Shown here one piece after another: positions 55,724 through 64,000 of a stretch of 64,000 nucleotides of DNA; the first letter of the stretch is position 1; every line of letters begins with the position of its first letter. The notes under the pieces are model-generated. The model did no database searches, was not told where the DNA came from, and saw only the letters and a program-made list of their open reading frames with translations. The position numbers were made by a program, and so were the translations under genes. This DNA is from Zobellella maritima (GTDB lineage: Bacteria; Pseudomonadota; Gammaproteobacteria; Enterobacterales; Aeromonadaceae), in assembly GCF_003075035.1 (NCBI RefSeq), contig NZ_QCZE01000001.1, positions 1,238,602-1,302,601 on the forward strand. The letters are read 5' to 3'.

Positions 55724-58700
55724 TTTGCTTCTCCTACCAGGGCACGCACGGCCTCGGCATCTTGTGCCACCAGGGCCTGTTCGGCCAGTTCACGACAGCG
55801 GGCCAGGCTCCAGTCCCTCACCTGAGCCTTAACCAGCGGAACCCGTTTCAGGCTGACCGACAATTCGTCCACCCCCAGGCCCAGCAGCACGGGTAAGGCC
55901 TTGGGATCGGACCCCAGCTCGCCGCAGACCCCGACCCATTTGCCTTTGGCGTGGGCGGCGTCCACCGTCATCTTGATCAACCGCAACACCGCCGGATTCA
56001 GGCCGTCGGACAAGGTAGCCAGCTCGCCATTACCCCGGTCCACCGCCAGGGTATACTGGGTCAGATCGTTGGTGCCGATGCTGAAGAAGTCGGCCTCTTC
56101 GGCAAACACATGGGCATTGAGGGCAGCGGAAGGTACTTCAACCATGATGCCCAGCTGGACATCAGGGGCTTGTATCTCGGCCTGTACCCGATCGAACATC
56201 TGCTTGGCCCAACGCCACTCGGACCAGTCGGCGACCATGGGGAACATGATGCGGATCGGCTGATTGCCTGCGGCGGTCAGCAGGGCCCGCAACTGGGTTT
56301 CGAGCAGTTCAGGCTGCTTCATGCACAAACGAATGCCACGCACTCCGAGGAAGGGGTTCTCCTCTTTCGGCACCGGCCAGTACGGCAGCGGCTTGTCGCC
56401 ACCCACATCCAGGGTCCGGGCCACCAGGGGGCGTCCGTCCAGGGCATCGATGGCTTTCTTGTATTCGGCAACCTGGCTGGTCAGATCCGGGGCACTGCTC
56501 TGGGCCATGAACACAAACTCGGTACGCAGCAAACCGACGCCTTCAGCACCGGCCTCCACCGCTTCCACTGCCTTGGCGGTGTCACCCAGGTTGGCACAGA
56601 CTTCAACCCTGTGCTGATCACGGGTGGCCGCATGCTGATGGCGGCTTTCCCAAGCCTTTTCAGCCAGCTCCTTTTCTTTCTGCTGACGGGCCTTGGCCTG
56701 CTCCAGGGCCTTCGACTCGGGGGCGACCCACAGGGTGCCGGCCTCGCCGTCAAGGATAACCTGGGTATCCTGGGCCAGAGTCATCACGCCCCCCCCCATG
56801 CCGACCAAGGCCGGAATGCCCAGAGAACGAGCAAGGATGGCGCTGTGGGAAGAGGCCCCGCCACCGGCGGTCACCATGCCCAACACCTTGTCTGGATCCA
56901 TGTTCACCACGTCCGAGGGACCTATGTCCTCCGCCACCCAGATATAGGGTGTGGCCGGTTTTTCCAGTAAAGGAGTGTTACACAGGATAGCCATCACCCG
57001 ACGGCCGATATCCCGGATATCGGCAGCCCGTTCGGCCAGCAAAGTATCGGGGTTGGCCGCTTGCAGGGTGGCGGCGGAATCGATCTCCGACCACCAGGCA
57101 GCTTGGGCGGATTGGCCTTGTTTAATGCGTTCCACCGCGCCTTCAGCCAGGGAGGGATCGTCCAGCAACTCCCGGTGCATGGCCATGATTTCTTTCGCCT
57201 GGGTCTGCGTTGCCTCGGCCACACTGGCGGCCAGATCCTCATCGGCCTGCTTGAGCGCGGCATTCAGCTTCGCCTGCTCCGCGGTGGCGTCGTCGGCCCG
57301 CTCCGGGTAGTCAAACACCATGGCCGCCTCGACGAATACCGGTCCTATGGCGGTGCCCGGCGAGGCGGCCACCCCCTGCAGCTCGGTATTGGGCGCGATG
57401 TCGTGTACCTGGTGCATCTCGGGCTGGCTACCCACCTCCGCCGCTGCCTCCTGTGCAGCAGGCGTTGCCTGGGGGCTTATCTCTTCGCCCAGGCCGGACT
57501 CCACCGCCTCGACCAGACCCGCCAGGGCTTGCTCCGCATCGACGCCATCGGCCTTGAATACCAGCTGGTGACCGGCCTTGACGCCCAGGCTTATCACCTT
57601 CATCAGGCTCTTGGCCGAGACGCTGTGACCGTCGCCGTCCAGATTGCGCAGCTCAATCTTGGCTTCATATTTCTTGGCGGTCTGCACCAGCATGGCGCCG
57701 GGGCGGGCGTGCAGGCCATGGGCATTGCGCACCGTTACCAGCCGCTCGTTGGCAGCCAGGGCCGGGGTTGAGGTCTGGGTATCGGATTGGGCTTCGGACT
57801 GAACTGGCTCGACAACCGGATCCACCGTATCTTCACCCAGGCCGGACTCCACGGCCGCCACCATGCCTTTTATCGCAGCATCTGCATCATCGCCCGAAGC
57901 GCTGAAGGCCAGGGTATGGCCCAGCTTTACTCCCAGGGTCATGATTTTCATCAGGCTTTTGGCCGACACCGGCTTGCCTGAGCCGTCCAGGTTGCGTACC
58001 TGGATATCGGCCTTGAATTGCTTGGCTACCTTCACCAGCATGGCACCGGGACGGGCATGCAGACCATGGGGGTTGCGCACCTGTACCTGCAGCTCACCAC
58101 CAATGGTTCCGCCCGGGCCGCTATCCAGGGCTGCCCGCAGAGCGTCGGCCGATGCGTGACCGGCCAGCTCCGAGCCTTGCCCGGCCACCAGCCAATCGGC
58201 CAGCTGATTCAGGATATTTTTATGGGTACTGCCGCGTGAAGCCAGGGCAAGCAAGCCTTGCACCGGTTGCTGTTGATGCTCAAACGCGGCGGACGGGGTA
58301 ACCAGTGCCGCCTTGGCCTCTTTGCTGGCGGCGACCTGGCTCAACCACCAGCCTTGCCCCAGGTAACTCGCACTGCCAAGCGCCTGTTGCTCCGCCGCAT
58401 CCGCGTCCATCAGTTCACATGCTTGCTTGGTCAGCTGTGACAGGGAGCTGGCCGGCACCCGGACACCCAGTTGCCGGCCGCTCAGGGCCAGTTGTTCTTC
58501 CTCACCTTGCAGCAGCCGTAGGATATCCTGTGGCTGACGGGCGGCACGGACCTGCTCGGCCAGGTCATCCTGTGACAGGGAGCGAGCCAGCTGTTTCAGC
58601 AGGCCAAGGTGCTCGTCGGAGCCGGCGGCAATGCCCAGCACCAGGTAGGCTTTTTCGCCGTCACCCCATTCCACGCCGTCTGGCAGGTGGAGCGCCTTGA

Positions 58701-58926
58701 TACCGGTTTTTAGTACCAGATGCCGTGTATCCGGGGTACCATGGGGAATGGCGATCCCCTGCCCCAGATAGGTGGCGGTTTGCGCTTCCCGGGCCAACAT
58801 ACCGGCGTCATAGCCGGACGCCACCAGGCCATCCCGCTCCAGCCAGCTGGCCAGTTCGGCAATGACCGCGTGTTTATCGGCCAGCCGGATACCTATTTGT
58901 ACGTCTTGTGTAGACAGTGAAAGCAT
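55720..58926 (-). CDS. fruB: Fused PTS protein: EIIA(Fru)-HPr-HPr-enzyme I
   Basis: This 1068-residue protein carries phosphate from PEP to FruA on its own. EIIA domain ~1-143 with phospho-His 62 ([10 protein letters not shown]). A middle domain ~150-270. Then two HPr domains, each with a phospho-His: 290 ([14 protein letters not shown]) and 406 ([14 protein letters not shown]). Enzyme I follows from ~515 with phospho-His 694 ([16 protein letters not shown]), [11 protein letters not shown] and [10 protein letters not shown]. Ordinary FruB (FPr) has one HPr and no enzyme I. The two HPr copies are separated by an Asp/Gln/Thr-rich linker. All catalytic histidines are present. Confidence 0.96.
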   Translation of the reverse strand: MLSLSTQDVQIGIRLADKHAVIAELASWLERDGLVASGYDAGMLAREAQTATYLGQGIAIPHGTPDTRHLVLKTGIKALHLPDGVEWGDGEKAYLVLGIAAGSDEHLGLLKQLARSLSQDDLAEQVRAARQPQDILRLLQGEEEQLALSGRQLGVRVPASSLSQLTKQACELMDADAAEQQALGSASYLGQGWWLSQVAASKEAKAALVTPSAAFEHQQQPVQGLLALASRGSTHKNILNQLADWLVAGQGSELAGHASADALRAALDSGPGGTIGGELQVQVRNPHGLHARPGAMLVKVAKQFKADIQVRNLDGSGKPVSAKSLMKIMTLGVKLGHTLAFSASGDDADAAIKGMVAAVESGLGEDTVDPVVEPVQSEAQSDTQTSTPALAANERLVTVRNAHGLHARPGAMLVQTAKKYEAKIELRNLDGDGHSVSAKSLMKVISLGVKAGHQLVFKADGVDAEQALAGLVEAVESGLGEEISPQATPAAQEAAAEVGSQPEMHQVHDIAPNTELQGVAASPGTAIGPVFVEAAMVFDYPERADDATAEQAKLNAALKQADEDLAASVAEATQTQAKEIMAMHRELLDDPSLAEGAVERIKQGQSAQAAWWSEIDSAATLQAANPDTLLAERAADIRDIGRRVMAILCNTPLLEKPATPYIWVAEDIGPSDVVNMDPDKVLGMVTAGGGASSHSAILARSLGIPALVGMGGGVMTLAQDTQVILDGEAGTLWVAPESKALEQAKARQQKEKELAEKAWESRHQHAATRDQHRVEVCANLGDTAKAVEAVEAGAEGVGLLRTEFVFMAQSSAPDLTSQVAEYKKAIDALDGRPLVARTLDVGGDKPLPYWPVPKEENPFLGVRGIRLCMKQPELLETQLRALLTAAGNQPIRIMFPMVADWSEWRWAKQMFDRVQAEIQAPDVQLGIMVEVPSAALNAHVFAEEADFFSIGTNDLTQYTLAVDRGNGELATLSDGLNPAVLRLIKMTVDAAHAKGKWVGVCGELGSDPKALPVLLGLGVDELSVSLKRVPLVKAQVRDWSLARCRELAEQALVAQDAEAVRALVGEAK

Positions 58927-59008
58927 GACATCACCCGCTAATTTACAAGGATCATTACATCCTGGATCAAGATTGAAACAACAATGATTATTTTATAACT
59001 GAACCAAT

Positions 59009-59024
59009 ACTGAATCGTTTCAGC
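59009..59024. promoter_or_regulatory. Cra (FruR) operator between fruB and cra
   Basis: ACTGAATCGTTTCAGC is an almost perfect Cra consensus (GCTGAATCGTTTCAGC). A second half-like site ACTGAACC lies at 58998-59005. It stands between divergent fruB and cra, so Cra can control both the operon and itself; fructose-1-phosphate releases it in known systems. Confidence 0.9.
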
Positions 59025-59096
59025 ATGTCGCGCAAGTTATCCGCCCAGGTGGATGATGATGATATGATCCAGTGCACATTTTTACGGACTTTTAAC

Positions 59097-60074
59097 ATGA
59101 AACTGGATGAAGTGGCCCGCCTGGCCGGCGTATCTCGCACGACCGCCAGCTACGTAATCAACGGTAAGGCCGAACAACACAGGATAAGCCAGGCCACCCA
59201 GGACAAGGTAATGGCGGTGGTCAAGGCCCACAACTACCAGCCAGACCGGCAGGCGGCCGCCTTGCGCGGCGCCCTTTCCCATACCTTTGGCCTGATCGTG
59301 CCCGACCTGGACAACCCCAGCTATGCCCGCCTGGCCAAATTGCTGGAATCGCAGGCCCGCCAGGCCGGTTTTCAGCTGCTGATCACCTGCTCAGACGATG
59401 ACGCGGATACAGAACGGGAACTGGCGATGATGCTCAAGGGACGCCGGGTCGATGCCCTGATCGTGGCGTCCTGCCTGCCGCCGGAAGAGGATTTTTACCT
59501 GCGGCTTCATCAGGACATGCCGGTGATCGGCGTTGACCGCTCCCTGCCCCCGCCGCTTATCTCCGTCAGCAGCGAAAACCGGGCGTCGTCGTTCCGCCTG
59601 GCCCAGACCCTGGCTACCCCGGATCTGGAGCAGGTCTGGCTGATATCCGCCGCGCCAGGCCTGGGGGTCAGCCTGGAGCGTGAGCAGGGTTTTATCAAGG
59701 CGTTGGAGTCCTCCGGGGTTTCTTATCAGGTGCTGTATGGCGATCGATTCGACCGGCAAACCGCGTTCCGTCTGCTCAATGAGCTGGAGGACGTGAACTG
59801 GCAACATCCCCAGGCCATCGTCACCACGGCGTTCGTGTTACTGGAAGGAGTGCTGGATTATTTTTACCAGTATGAAGCCCGACTTCCGTCCGGGCTCAAG
59901 CTGGGTACCTTCGGTGATCACCGGCTATTGGACTTTATGTCCACGCCGATCAGCACCATAGCCCAGGATCACCATATGGTGGCACAGCAGGTGCTGTCCC
60001 TGACCCTGGATGCCATACGCGGCAACTATCGCAGCGGCCACTACCCGATACCGCGGGTCCTGCATCGCCGTTGA
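59097..60074 (+). CDS. cra: Catabolite repressor/activator Cra (FruR)
   Basis: Cra is a LacI-family regulator that senses fructose-1-phosphate / fructose-1,6-bisphosphate. From the ATG at 59097 it has 325 residues. The helix-turn-helix KLDEVARLAGVSRTTASYVI is followed by the hinge region, then the periplasmic-binding-like domain FGLIVPDLDNPSYARLAKLL. An upstream ATG at 59025 would lie in the operator and is rejected. It is divergent from fruB over a Cra box. Confidence 0.94.
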   Translation: MKLDEVARLAGVSRTTASYVINGKAEQHRISQATQDKVMAVVKAHNYQPDRQAAALRGALSHTFGLIVPDLDNPSYARLAKLLESQARQAGFQLLITCSDDDADTERELAMMLKGRRVDALIVASCLPPEEDFYLRLHQDMPVIGVDRSLPPPLISVSSENRASSFRLAQTLATPDLEQVWLISAAPGLGVSLEREQGFIKALESSGVSYQVLYGDRFDRQTAFRLLNELEDVNWQHPQAIVTTAFVLLEGVLDYFYQYEARLPSGLKLGTFGDHRLLDFMSTPISTIAQDHHMVAQQVLSLTLDAIRGNYRSGHYPIPRVLHRR

Positions 60075-60112
60075 CACGATTGGGCGTTAGTCAATGGGCA
60101 GGAACCAGCCGC

Positions 60113-60802
60113 TCAAGGCTGGATCAGGCTGCCATCCCAGGCATAAAGATAACCCGACTGCGCCGGCGTTAATTGGTCCAGTACCTGCAGTAAATGCACG
60201 GCTGCCTGTGCAGGCTGCCGTAACTGACCTTCGGGCAAACCGGCATGGAAGGGTGCCGACAATCCGGTGGCCACAGTCCCCGGATGCAGTCCCACCACGC
60301 AGGCGGCAGGAAAACGCCGCTGCCATTCTACCCCTAGGGTCCTGATGGCCATGTTGAGTGCCGCCTTGCTGATACGATAGCTATACCAGCCACCACCACG
60401 ATTATCGCTAATACTCCCCACCCGGGCAGACAGGGCGGCAAACAGCAGGGGATACTGCCTATCAAGCCGACGGGAAAGCAACTGGCCCATGGCCAGGGTT
60501 GGCCAGGTATTGATATGAACACTGGCAAGTAAAGCAGCCTCATCCAGCTGCTCTATCCGTTTTTCCGGCTGATGACAGTCGTCATGCAACATGCCGACCG
60601 TATTGATCACCCGGTCCGGCAGGGGCAGATTGGCCGTCTGTCTGTACAGGGCCTCGGCATCGGTATTGTCAACCTCAACCCATTCATCAACGCTGACTCC
60701 TGGCTGAGTCCGGCTGAGCAAAGTCACTGCATGTCCCTGCCTACGGCACTGGCTGGACAGTGCACAACCGATACCGCCCGCACCCATAATCCAGTATTGC
60801 AT
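60113..60802 (-). CDS. SDR-family oxidoreductase (C-factor-like)
   Basis: The 229-residue protein has the Rossmann start MQYWIMGAGGIGCALSSQCR (GxGxxG) and the catalytic YxxxK in GGGWYSYRISKAALNMAIRT, a length typical of C-factor/CsgA-type SDR proteins. The substrate is unknown. It is 21 bases before the cytochrome b561 gene as read on the same strand. Confidence 0.88.
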   Translation of the reverse strand: MQYWIMGAGGIGCALSSQCRRQGHAVTLLSRTQPGVSVDEWVEVDNTDAEALYRQTANLPLPDRVINTVGMLHDDCHQPEKRIEQLDEAALLASVHINTWPTLAMGQLLSRRLDRQYPLLFAALSARVGSISDNRGGGWYSYRISKAALNMAIRTLGVEWQRRFPAACVVGLHPGTVATGLSAPFHAGLPEGQLRQPAQAAVHLLQVLDQLTPAQSGYLYAWDGSLIQP

Positions 60803-60823
60803 GATGCCTCCGTTACATTATCA

Positions 60824-61360
60824 TTAACGGCCGAACATCCGCTCCCATACCCCATCCCGAGCCACCAGCTTGTGGTACAGGGCCGCGGCCACATGCAGTA
60901 CGATAACGGCAATCAGTAGCTTGGCAGCCAGCAAATGGCCACTGTGAGCTGCAGAGCCGAGCCATTCTACCTTGCTATCCCAGCCGGGGATGGTGAACCA
61001 GTTGAAGACCTGTACATCGCGGCCACCGGCTACCGACATCACCAGTCCCAGCGCCGGCATGGCAACCATCAGGGCATAGAGCAGACAATGACCCGCTTTA
61101 ACCAGTTTAGCTTGCCGTCCCTGCACAAGGGCAGGCGGTACCGGAGAAAACCGATGCCAGATCAGCCGGACAATGGCCAGCCCCAGCAACAGTACGCCAA
61201 CGCTCTTGTGCCAGAAGAAAAGCTCCCCTTTCTCAGGCCCCCTGGGCAGGCTGTCTGCATACCAGGCCAAGGCAACAATCACAAACACCAGCAGCGCCAT
61301 GCCCAGATGAAACAGGCGGCTTGTTTTCCCGTAGATATGTTTTTGATTACCCCATGGCAT
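60824..61360 (-). CDS. Cytochrome b561
   Basis: From the ATG at 61360 (GGGAGATG upstream) it has 178 residues and four membrane helices, with HLGMALLVFVIVALAWYA, FFWHKSVGVLLLGLAIVRLI, GHCLLYALMVAMPALGLVM and HSGHLLAAKLLIAVIVLHVA. Histidines H28-type positions on helices 1-4 bind two b hemes. The family transfers electrons, often from quinol to periplasmic acceptors or oxygen radicals. The longer upstream frame has no ribosome site. Confidence 0.9.
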   Translation of the reverse strand: MPWGNQKHIYGKTSRLFHLGMALLVFVIVALAWYADSLPRGPEKGELFFWHKSVGVLLLGLAIVRLIWHRFSPVPPALVQGRQAKLVKAGHCLLYALMVAMPALGLVMSVAGGRDVQVFNWFTIPGWDSKVEWLGSAAHSGHLLAAKLLIAVIVLHVAAALYHKLVARDGVWERMFGR

Positions 61361-61439
61361 GATGTCATCTCCCGTTGAAAATTCAGGAGAGCATAGCCAT
61401 TTGATACTGCACAAACATGTCACTTTGTAACAAAGTGTG

Positions 61440-62090
61440 TCAGGGCGCCAGGCTGGCAGCCCACATGGTCATGGCCTCCCCATGTTTGACAAACAAAGCG
61501 CCTTCCTCCAGGGATGCCTGCAAGTGAAAGTCCTCGCCGCCATAGTGGAAGTCCAGCCGCCAGGCATGCAGGTAGCCCCGATCCGCCGGTGTGCCGCCAT
61601 AGCGTACATCACCCAGTATGGGACAGCCGATGCTTTTCAGCGCCACCCGGATCTGGTGGGTTTTGCCGGTCCGGGGGAGGATCACGAACGCCCTCAACCC
61701 CTGATCCAAAGCATGGGAGTAAAACCGGCTCACCGCCGGGTTATGTTGGGTACGGGTCAGCTTCCAGCTGCCCCGTCGGGCCTTTTCCATATCCCCTTTC
61801 ACCCAGCCTTGCTTCTTGGCCGGCCTGCGATCGCTTAACGCCAGGTAGGTTTTTCCGATAGTCCGTTCGGCAAACTGCCGGCTTAACACCCGGTTTGCCT
61901 CAGGGTTACGGGCCAGCAACAGTACGCCTGTGGTCATTTTATCCAGTCGGTGCACCGGATACAGGGTCTCGCCCAGCTGCTCACCCAGCACGCGGACCAG
62001 GCCGGCCTCCGGCCCTTCCTGGTGCATGCCGATGCCGGCGGCTTTATTGACAGCATAAAAGTCCGGGTGGGCCAACAATATCTGTGTCAT
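61440..62090 (-). CDS. RluA-family pseudouridine synthase (TIGR01621-like)
   Basis: The 216-residue protein is short for RluA family proteins (about 300), which fits the TIGR01621 subgroup without an S4 domain. The catalytic [20 protein letters not shown] contains the active Asp. [20 protein letters not shown] and GDVRYGG are the later family motifs. The RNA target is unknown. Confidence 0.9.
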   Translation of the reverse strand: MTQILLAHPDFYAVNKAAGIGMHQEGPEAGLVRVLGEQLGETLYPVHRLDKMTTGVLLLARNPEANRVLSRQFAERTIGKTYLALSDRRPAKKQGWVKGDMEKARRGSWKLTRTQHNPAVSRFYSHALDQGLRAFVILPRTGKTHQIRVALKSIGCPILGDVRYGGTPADRGYLHAWRLDFHYGGEDFHLQASLEEGALFVKHGEAMTMWAASLAP

Positions 62091-62141
62091 AGGGGAAATA
62101 CACCAAGCTGGAGGGAGTTAAATGGCAGCAATAGAATAGCA

Positions 62142-62173
62142 AAAAGCCCAGCATGGCAAGATGCTGGGCTTTT
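62142..62173 (-). terminator. Terminator of tRNA-Ser (UGA)
   Basis: A 13-base perfect stem (AAAAGCCCAGCAT / ATGCTGGGCTTTT) with a six-base loop. On the - strand it follows the tRNA and ends in a T-run. Confidence 0.93.
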
Positions 62174-62214
62174 GTTTACCCGTCAAGTGGCTGACGAGTC
62201 ATCCATTTTCAATA

Positions 62215-62305
62215 TGGCGGAGGAGCAGGGATTTGAACCCTGGGTGGGCTATAAACCCACGCCGGTTTTCAAGACCGGTGCATTAAACCACTCTGCCACC
62301 CCTCC
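62215..62305 (-). tRNA. tRNA-Ser (UGA)
   Basis: Read on the - strand, the 91-base gene starts GGAGGGGTGGC and ends with the encoded CCA. The anticodon loop CTTGAAA gives TGA (reads UCA and others). A long variable arm (CGTGGGTTTATAGCCCACC) and TTCAAAT T-loop mark it as a serine tRNA. It stands between the pseudouridine synthase and sohB. Confidence 0.96.
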
Positions 62306-62399
62306 GACGGGCGCCAATATTACGCAGCCTACCCTGGCTTGTAAACCATAAAATCAAGGCACGCGTGCGAGTGGGCAATAAATGGGCAGAAGAGCCCAT

Positions 62400-63425
62400 T
62401 CAACCAAAGGGCCGCTGTCCCGCCTCGTACAATTTAAGCAGCGCGCGGTTGACACCGGCTTCCGCCGCCTTGGCCAATTTGTCTTTCAGGGTTTGCTTCG
62501 GTTTGTGTCTCAGGCTGATGACATGATGACTGTCAACCTTGTCCAGCAGATACTGGCTACTGGTCATCAGCCGGTCTACCAGACCCAGTTCCTTGGCGTC
62601 TGCCGCCAGCCAATGTTCGCCGGTGGCCACCTTGTCCAGCGCCAGCGCCGGGCGGTTGGTCTGGATAAAGTCCTTGAAACGCTGATGGATGACTTCCAGT
62701 TCCTCGCGGAACTTGGCGCGACCTTCATCGTCATTTTCACCAAACAATGTCAGGGTACGCTTGTACTGCCCCGCCGTATGGAGCTCGATATCGATATCTT
62801 TCTTCTTCAACAACTTGTTGAAATTAGGCAGCTGGGCAACCACACCAATGGAGCCGACGATGGCGAAGGGGGCCGCGAGTATCTGTTCACCGACACAGGC
62901 CATCATGTAACCGCCGCTGGCCGCCACCTTGTCGATAGCGATATTCAATTTCAAGCCATGCTCCTTCAGCCGGCCAAGCTCGGCTGCCGCCAGCCCATAA
63001 CCATGGACCACGCCGCCACCGGACTCCAGCCGCAGCAGCACTTCATCGCCGGGTTGGGCCAGCTGTAACAGGGCGGTGACTTCCAGGCTCAGATCGCTGA
63101 CCTCGTGGGCGTCCATGCTGCCCTTGAAATCCAGCACATACAATTTGGGCTTGAGGGTCACAGCGGCTTTCTTGGCCTCCTTCCTGGCCCGTTTTACTTC
63201 CTGTTTCAACGCCTTGCGCTCCGCCTCTGTTACGGCACTCGCCAGCTGCAGGCGCTGTTTCTGACGCTGTAGCCGGGCACTGATATCATCCACTTCCAGC
63301 CGCTCGGCTTGTTGCTTCTGCCTGGCCACCACCCCAGCCACCAGGGCGACCAGCAGCACGATGGCCAAGACCCAAGTCAGGCTCTTGGCCACAAATAAAC
63401 CGTACTCATAGAAAAATTCCAGCAT
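62400..63425 (-). CDS. sohB: Inner-membrane peptidase SohB
   Basis: SohB is an S49-family serine peptidase with an N-terminal membrane anchor (SLTWVLAIVLLVALVAGVVA), a coiled-coil linker and the peptidase domain. The catalytic serine lies in DKVAASGGYMMACVGEQILA and the general-base lysine in the following helix. Length 341 residues fits E. coli SohB (349). It is divergent from yciK, as in E. coli. Confidence 0.94.
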   Translation of the reverse strand: MLEFFYEYGLFVAKSLTWVLAIVLLVALVAGVVARQKQQAERLEVDDISARLQRQKQRLQLASAVTEAERKALKQEVKRARKEAKKAAVTLKPKLYVLDFKGSMDAHEVSDLSLEVTALLQLAQPGDEVLLRLESGGGVVHGYGLAAAELGRLKEHGLKLNIAIDKVAASGGYMMACVGEQILAAPFAIVGSIGVVAQLPNFNKLLKKKDIDIELHTAGQYKRTLTLFGENDDEGRAKFREELEVIHQRFKDFIQTNRPALALDKVATGEHWLAADAKELGLVDRLMTSSQYLLDKVDSHHVISLRHKPKQTLKDKLAKAAEAGVNRALLKLYEAGQRPFG

Positions 63426-63635
63426 GGGATCTCCTCAGTTATGCCAGGCGCTATTCTAAATATCTGATCCTCATAGCGCTACCTTGGGATCAAGGCTCGA
63501 TGCTGAATGCTCACCAGGTCCCCCGGACGTCATGACAGCTCAGAATCCTCCGCTTTTTTAAGCCAGCCACTGGCATCCGACGCCAGAGTCTGGTTTGATC
63601 CCTGCATTCCATAACATTCAAGTGAAAGAGGCTTC

Positions 63636-64000
63636 ATGCAGGACTATCACCCATCGGCCGATCTATTGAAAAACAAGGTTATTCTGGTTACCGGCGCCGG
63701 TGACGGCATCGGGCGCCAAGCAGCGCTGAGCTTCGCCGCCCACGGCGCCACCCTGATCTTGCTGGGTAAAACCGTGAAAAAACTGGAAGCCGTATATGAT
63801 GAGCTGCTGGAGCAAGGCAGCCCAGAACCGGCCATCATCCCCCTGGACCTGCAGGGAGCGACCCGCCAGCACTACCTGGATATGGCCGAAACCATCAAAC
63901 AGCAATTTGGTCGCCTCGACGGGGTATTGTTCAATGCCAGCCTGTTGGGCACCCTGGGACCGCTCGACATGATCGGCGAAGATGAATGGGACAAGGTGAT
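63636..64000 (+). CDS. yciK: YciK oxidoreductase, start only
   Basis: The frame starts MQDYHPSADLLKNKVILVTG and continues AGDGIGRQAALSFAAHGA, the Rossmann GxxxGxG motif of short-chain dehydrogenases. LDGVLFNASLLGTLGPLDM corresponds to the NAG-type motif of YciK. The gene runs out of the window after 121 codons. The divergent pairing with sohB matches E. coli. Its reaction is not established. Confidence 0.92.
   Translation, partial: MQDYHPSADLLKNKVILVTGAGDGIGRQAALSFAAHGATLILLGKTVKKLEAVYDELLEQGSPEPAIIPLDLQGATRQHYLDMAETIKQQFGRLDGVLFNASLLGTLGPLDMIGEDEWDKV

Noticed and set aside
59025-59096. Upstream start for cra at 59025
   Set aside because: It would put the first codon at the Cra operator and add 24 residues absent from the family; MKLDEVARLAG at 59097 is the normal start.

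Overview
The window is a chromosomal piece of a gammaproteobacterium. Gene content and order (fadL, fadI-fadJ, sixA, smrB/prmB-aroC-epmC-yfcL, cmk-rpsA-ihfB-lapA-lapB-pyrF, yciK/sohB, fruB-fruK-fruA with divergent cra) match enteric, Vibrio and Aeromonas relatives. The fused cysNC, the KpsC protein and a FruB fused to enzyme I point to a marine or aquatic member, perhaps Aeromonadales (Oceanimonas/Zobellella-like). That placement is inference; no rRNA gene is present.

Layout. (1) 1-14.6 kb is a surface-polysaccharide locus, all on the + strand: an AT-rich GT25-GT2 protein, a GT2-GT4 fusion, a methyltransferase fused to a degenerate P-loop domain, further glycosyltransferases, and a KpsC-type two-domain beta-Kdo transferase. 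It ends in a tightly overlapped trio: a membrane protein with a hydrolase-like motif, a cytochrome P450 and a small membrane protein. (2) 14.65-15.25 kb is a heptamer tandem repeat (18 perfect copies) in front of a four-helix-bundle S23-type gene broken by one in-frame stop. (3) 15.3-21.1 kb is sulfate activation: an SLC13 permease divergent from cysD-cysNC, then cysQ. (4) 21.2-26.2 kb is a patchwork: a Usp protein, a YbjN-like protein, a 137-bp tandem duplication carrying 5' pieces of the neighbouring tRNA-Ser(GGA), a CPA2 antiporter, and an internally deleted group II intron. (5) 26.2-32.8 kb is the conserved yfcL/NAD-kinase-like/epmC/aroC/prmB block with divergent smrB, then sixA and small membrane proteins. 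(6) 32.9-41.5 kb is fatty-acid degradation (fadJ, fadI, fadL), enclosing an ECF sigma factor with a DUF3379 partner, a small outer-membrane barrel and putP. (7) 41.6-46.9 kb holds tdk, an NhaC antiporter, an H-NS protein and a PLP enzyme, with two long gene-poor gaps. (8) 47.0-53.0 kb is housekeeping (pyrF, lapB, lapA, ihfB, rpsA, cmk, ribA). (9) 53.0-60.1 kb is the fructose PTS operon, whose FruB carries two HPr domains and an enzyme I domain, with a canonical Cra operator and divergent cra. (10) 60.1-64.0 kb holds an SDR protein, cytochrome b561, a pseudouridine synthase, tRNA-Ser(UGA), sohB and the start of yciK.

How the genes work together. CysD/CysNC make PAPS and CysQ removes PAP; nothing in the window reduces PAPS, and a polysaccharide locus lies next door. 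FadL imports fatty acids and FadI/FadJ oxidise them, with a FadR-type operator before fadI. FruA/FruB/FruK import fructose and carry it to fructose-1,6-bisphosphate under Cra. LapA/LapB control LPS synthesis. The observations most worth a second look are the hydrolase/P450/small-protein trio, the tRNA-linked 137-bp repeats, the heptamer/S23 element, the double HPr in FruB and the methyltransferase/P-loop fusion.
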